From Acidobacteriota bacterium (GTDB lineage: Bacteria > Acidobacteriota > Blastocatellia > Pyrinomonadales > Pyrinomonadaceae): a stretch of 8,686 bases of DNA. Location: contig JABFSB010000388.1 of the NCBI GenBank assembly GCA_013140875.1, positions 1 to 8,686 of the forward strand, read 5' to 3'. The notes beneath the pieces are model-generated. The model was given only the letters and a program-made list of their open reading frames with translations, was not told the DNA's origin and did no database searches. How positions within the stretch are numbered: position 1 is the stretch's first letter; the number at the start of each line of letters is the position of its first letter. Made by a program: the position numbers and the translations under genes. Of this stretch, positions 6,640 through 8,686 are shown in pieces.

Positions 6640-6962
6640 TTAAGCACAGACTTGGCATATTTTGACAGCAGATTCTTTGCATCCGAAATCGACAGATTAG
6701 GGAAACGGATGGACCAGTGTCCTTCGCCGAACTGCGGTGTAAACACAGCTTCGCCAATAGACAAATCTTCATCAACGAGTCTCGCGATCGATCCGTAAAC
6801 CTTTTCGTTTACCAGGACGGCCGTAAATCTCAAGTTGTACCGGTATCCGTCCAGAGGCAGTTCAAAAACCGAGAGACCGTCTTCGTCGATTCGAAACGCG
6901 CTCGGATTCGTTCCATTCAATCCACGGTGCAAGATTAACCTGATCTCGGTCTCGTTTCCCAA
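6636..6962 (-). CDS. Small hypothetical protein in the queE-queC operon
   Basis: This protein of 108 residues is not recognised. It looks beta-rich: alternating strands such as EIRLILHR, LSVFEL, YNLRFTAVLV, KVYGSIARLV, GEAVFTPQ and HWSIRFPNL, followed by a C-terminal amphipathic helix (SISDAKNLLSKYAKSVLK). It has no cysteine, signal peptide or membrane segment. I chose the TTG at 6962-6960 because GGGGAG (6975-6970) lies 7 bases upstream and the queE stop ends only 2 bases before it. An in-frame TTG at 6992 would add 10 residues and overlap queE by 28 bases but has no ribosome-binding site. The stop overlaps the solenoid start as ATGA. The position suggests that the two unknown proteins are made together and perhaps interact. 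Confidence 0.7.
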   Translation of the reverse strand: MGNETEIRLILHRGLNGTNPSAFRIDEDGLSVFELPLDGYRYNLRFTAVLVNEKVYGSIARLVDEDLSIGEAVFTPQFGEGHWSIRFPNLSISDAKNLLSKYAKSVLK

Positions 6963-6964
6963 GG

Positions 6965-7609
6965 TTAGACTCCCCGTGTGTTCGCTCCCCAAATAAATTT
7001 ATGCATCTGTAAGTTGAATCGCATCCTCAATCCGCTTTGCGAAACGGCTTCGGCGAGATCTCGCATATCATTTCCGAAAACGGGCGATATCAATATCTCG
7101 TTTGCTCGATTTTCGAGTTCATACCTTGAGATGATCTCTTTAGCGAAGTCGAAATCGTTAATATCCGCGACGACAAATTTCACTTCGTCGATGTTTGGCC
7201 TCAGCCGTTCGAGGTTCGGCCAATAATTTCGCTCCGCCTCGCCGGAGGCCGGACATTTTACGTCGAGGATTATCTTCGCTCGCGCGTCGACGCCTTCGGT
7301 CGACACATAACCGCCGGTTTCGATCAACACCTCATAGCCGCGATCGCAAAGCTCGACGATAAAGGGGAATACGTTCTTTTGTGCGAGCGGCTCGCCACCG
7401 GTCACCTCGACAAGCGGGCAGTCGAATGCTTCAAGCTTTGAGAACAAATCTTCAAACGAAATCCGCTCGCCGCCCGTAAATGTGTATTCGCTGTCGCACC
7501 AAACACACCGCATCGGGCAGCCTGTCAGCCGCACAAAAGAACATGGCCGTCCGGCGTGCGAGGACTCGCCCTGGATCGAAAGAAATATTTCCGTGACGCG
7601 TAATTCCAA
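6965..7609 (-). CDS. queE: 7-carboxy-7-deazaguanine synthase, radical SAM
   Basis: QueE rearranges 6-carboxytetrahydropterin to 7-carboxy-7-deazaguanine, the substrate of QueC. The 214-residue protein begins with EIFLSIQGES and has the radical-SAM cluster motif Cys31-x3-Cys35-x2-Cys38 in GCPMRCVWCDSEYTF. TGGEP (70-74) is the SAM-binding segment, DVKCPASGE lies at 116-124, and the protein ends with the family-typical QMHKFIWG...RGV. Length and motifs are complete. The start is a TTG at 7609-7607; no ATG or GTG gives a sensible N-terminus, and there is no clear Shine-Dalgarno sequence. It is the first gene of the minus-strand operon that ends with queC. Its upstream DNA contains an AGGAT-type repeat hairpin (7628-7673), so the promoter must lie in or around it. 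Confidence 0.96.
   Translation of the reverse strand: MELRVTEIFLSIQGESSHAGRPCSFVRLTGCPMRCVWCDSEYTFTGGERISFEDLFSKLEAFDCPLVEVTGGEPLAQKNVFPFIVELCDRGYEVLIETGGYVSTEGVDARAKIILDVKCPASGEAERNYWPNLERLRPNIDEVKFVVADINDFDFAKEIISRYELENRANEILISPVFGNDMRDLAEAVSQSGLRMRFNLQMHKFIWGANTRGV
6970..6975 (-). promoter_or_regulatory. Ribosome-binding site deciding the TTG start of the small gene
   Basis: On the minus strand GGGGAG lies inside the last codons of queE, 7 bases before the TTG at 6962. It is one of the few clear Shine-Dalgarno-like sequences in the window and favours the shorter form of the hypothetical protein over the TTG at 6992. Confidence 0.5.
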
Positions 7610-7627
7610 GATTAATCAACTAGATGC

Positions 7628-7673
7628 ACAGGATGTTTAGGATATTTCTTCTCGCTTATCCTGTCTATCCTGT
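7628..7673. repeat. Intergenic AGGAT/ATCCT inverted repeat hairpin
   Basis: ACAGGATGTTTAGGATA (7628-7644) and TATCCTGTCTATCCTGT (7657-7673) are inverted copies that pair at 13 of 17 positions. The four mismatches form a central internal loop and the terminal loop has 12 bases. Each arm holds two AGGAT units 9-10 bases apart. Short AGGAT or ATCCTGT tandem units of this kind are, from memory, dispersed repeats in intergenic DNA of several bacterial phyla. The element lies between the divergent starts of queE and the aminopeptidase P gene. It lacks a strong U-tract, so it is not a standard terminator. Confidence 0.6.
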
Positions 7674-7716
7674 TAAGAGGACTTTTGATGAGTTTCGAGT
7701 TAAACTTATTACATAT

Positions 7717-8686
7717 ATGCGAGCTCAATTGAAACGATTCATCGAACAGATGGAAGAGAACTCTGTCGCCATCATCCCCGCGGCCCACGAAGCTGTCCGC
7801 AGCTATGACACCGAGTTCAAATTCAGGCAGGACTCCGACTTTGCTTATCTGACAGGTTTTCCCGAACCGGACGCCATTGCGGTGATCGACCCGGCAAGCA
7901 AAAAACCGTATACGCTGTATGTTCGTCCGCGTAACCTCGAGATGGAGACATGGTTCGGCCGCCGCGAAGGTGTCGATGGTGCCGTCAAGAATTACGGGGC
8001 GGATCGGGCATTGCCGATAGAAAAATTTGCCGGCGACCTGGGTAAATTGCTCGACGGACACTCGAAACTTTATTATCGCTTTGCCGTCGATAAAGCGCTT
8101 GACCAACAAGTCCTGCAGTATCTTTCGGGACAGCGTTTGCGTCGGTTAAAAACGGCCTATCCGCCGCATACGATCGTCGACCCGACGGTCATCCTTGGCG
8201 AAATGCGGCTGCACAAATCGGACAAGGAGGTCGAGTTGATGCAGAGGGCGGCGACGATCTCGGCCGACGCGCACGTGCTGGCGATGAAAAAGACTCGGCC
8301 CGGCATGAACGAGTTTCAGGTCGAATCCCTGATCGAAGCCTATATGCGCGAGAACGGGGCGAACGGCGTCGCGTATAACTCGATCATCGGCGGCGGCGAC
8401 AATGCGACGATTCTGCATTACGTCGAGAATAATCGTGAGCTAAAGGACGGTGATCTGCTGCTGATCGACGCCGGGGCCGAATATCAGGGCTACGCCGCCG
8501 ACATCACGCGAACCTTTCCGGTAAACGGAAAGTACACCAAGCCGCAGCGTGAAGTTTACGATGTCGTTCTTGACGTGCAGCTCAAATGTATCGAATACAC
8601 AAAGACGGGCAACACCGTAAAAGGCCGGCAGGAATACTCCATCGAGCTTCTGACCGAAGGCATGAAAAAACTCGGCCTGCTTAAAG
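7717..8686 (+). CDS. pepP: Xaa-Pro aminopeptidase (aminopeptidase P), 3'-truncated by window edge
   Basis: The frame is open from the ATG at 7717 to the right edge and gives 323 residues. The N-terminal domain (about 1-165) matches the creatinase/aminopeptidase P N-domain, with YDTEFKFRQDSDFAYLTGFPEPDA. The M24 pita-bread domain follows, starting near EMRLHKSDKEVELMQRA. The first two dinuclear-metal ligands are visible, Asp251 and Asp262 in LLIDAGAEYQGYAADITRTFP; the His and two Glu ligands should lie beyond base 8686. The enzyme removes an N-terminal residue ahead of proline from peptides, in the cytosol. No other in-frame ATG, GTG or TTG lies close upstream, and no Shine-Dalgarno sequence is seen; the ATG is preceded by AT-rich DNA. 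It is divergent from queE. Confidence 0.95.
   Translation, partial: MRAQLKRFIEQMEENSVAIIPAAHEAVRSYDTEFKFRQDSDFAYLTGFPEPDAIAVIDPASKKPYTLYVRPRNLEMETWFGRREGVDGAVKNYGADRALPIEKFAGDLGKLLDGHSKLYYRFAVDKALDQQVLQYLSGQRLRRLKTAYPPHTIVDPTVILGEMRLHKSDKEVELMQRAATISADAHVLAMKKTRPGMNEFQVESLIEAYMRENGANGVAYNSIIGGGDNATILHYVENNRELKDGDLLLIDAGAEYQGYAADITRTFPVNGKYTKPQREVYDVVLDVQLKCIEYTKTGNTVKGRQEYSIELLTEGMKKLGLLK

Noticed and set aside
4987..7609. QueC-containing defence systems (QatABCD or type IV CBASS)
   Set aside because: QueC here is adjacent to a complete QueE, has all preQ0 synthase residues, and no QatA ATPase, TatD nuclease or cyclase is nearby. Ordinary queuosine biosynthesis explains it better.
7612..8109. 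Open frame on the minus strand (165 codons) upstream of queE
   Set aside because: It is antisense to the well-supported aminopeptidase P N-domain and covers the repeat hairpin; no domain is recognisable.

Overview
The window is a compact bacterial chromosomal segment with nearly wall-to-wall genes on both strands, many stop/start overlaps and several non-ATG starts. By eye the base composition is moderate, roughly half G+C. No rRNA or tRNA gene was seen. The protein styles and a 56-base nested palindrome lying in frame inside a coding sequence suggest an Acidobacteriota genome, perhaps Blastocatellia/Pyrinomonadaceae. That assignment is inference from memory and was not checked by a search.

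Layout from left to right: (1) the 3' end of a HigA-like antitoxin gene on the + strand (1-231), cut by the window edge; (2) a minus-strand pair with a one-base TGATG overlap, an aldehyde dehydrogenase gene (1483-3120) followed by a RecF-like AAA ATPase gene (290-1483); (3) a divergent intergenic region of about 140 bases; (4) a plus-strand M16 zinc protease gene (3262-4536), convergent with and 7 bases from (5) a vapBC-type toxin-antitoxin pair (4544-5280, minus); (6) a tight minus-strand queuosine-precursor operon, queE (6965-7609), an unknown small gene (6636-6962), an alpha-solenoid gene (6004-6639) and queC (5327-6004); (7) an intergenic AGGAT-type repeat hairpin; (8) the first 323 codons of a plus-strand aminopeptidase P gene (7717 to the right edge).

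How the genes work together: QueE makes 7-carboxy-7-deazaguanine and QueC converts it to preQ0, so the operon supplies the base used for queuosine in tRNA. Two genes of unknown role sit between them, chained by overlapping stop and start codons. The vapBC pair follows queC on the same strand but has its own TATAAT box, placed so that the transcript would begin at or within a base or two of the vapB ATG. Two overlapping palindromes that reach into the end of queC are the likely autoregulatory operator.

The most notable items are the in-frame palindromic repeat in the aldehyde dehydrogenase, the unknown gene pair inside the queE-queC operon, and the likely leaderless promoters of vapB and the dehydrogenase gene. 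I saw no convincing evidence of a wholly new defence or mobile system.
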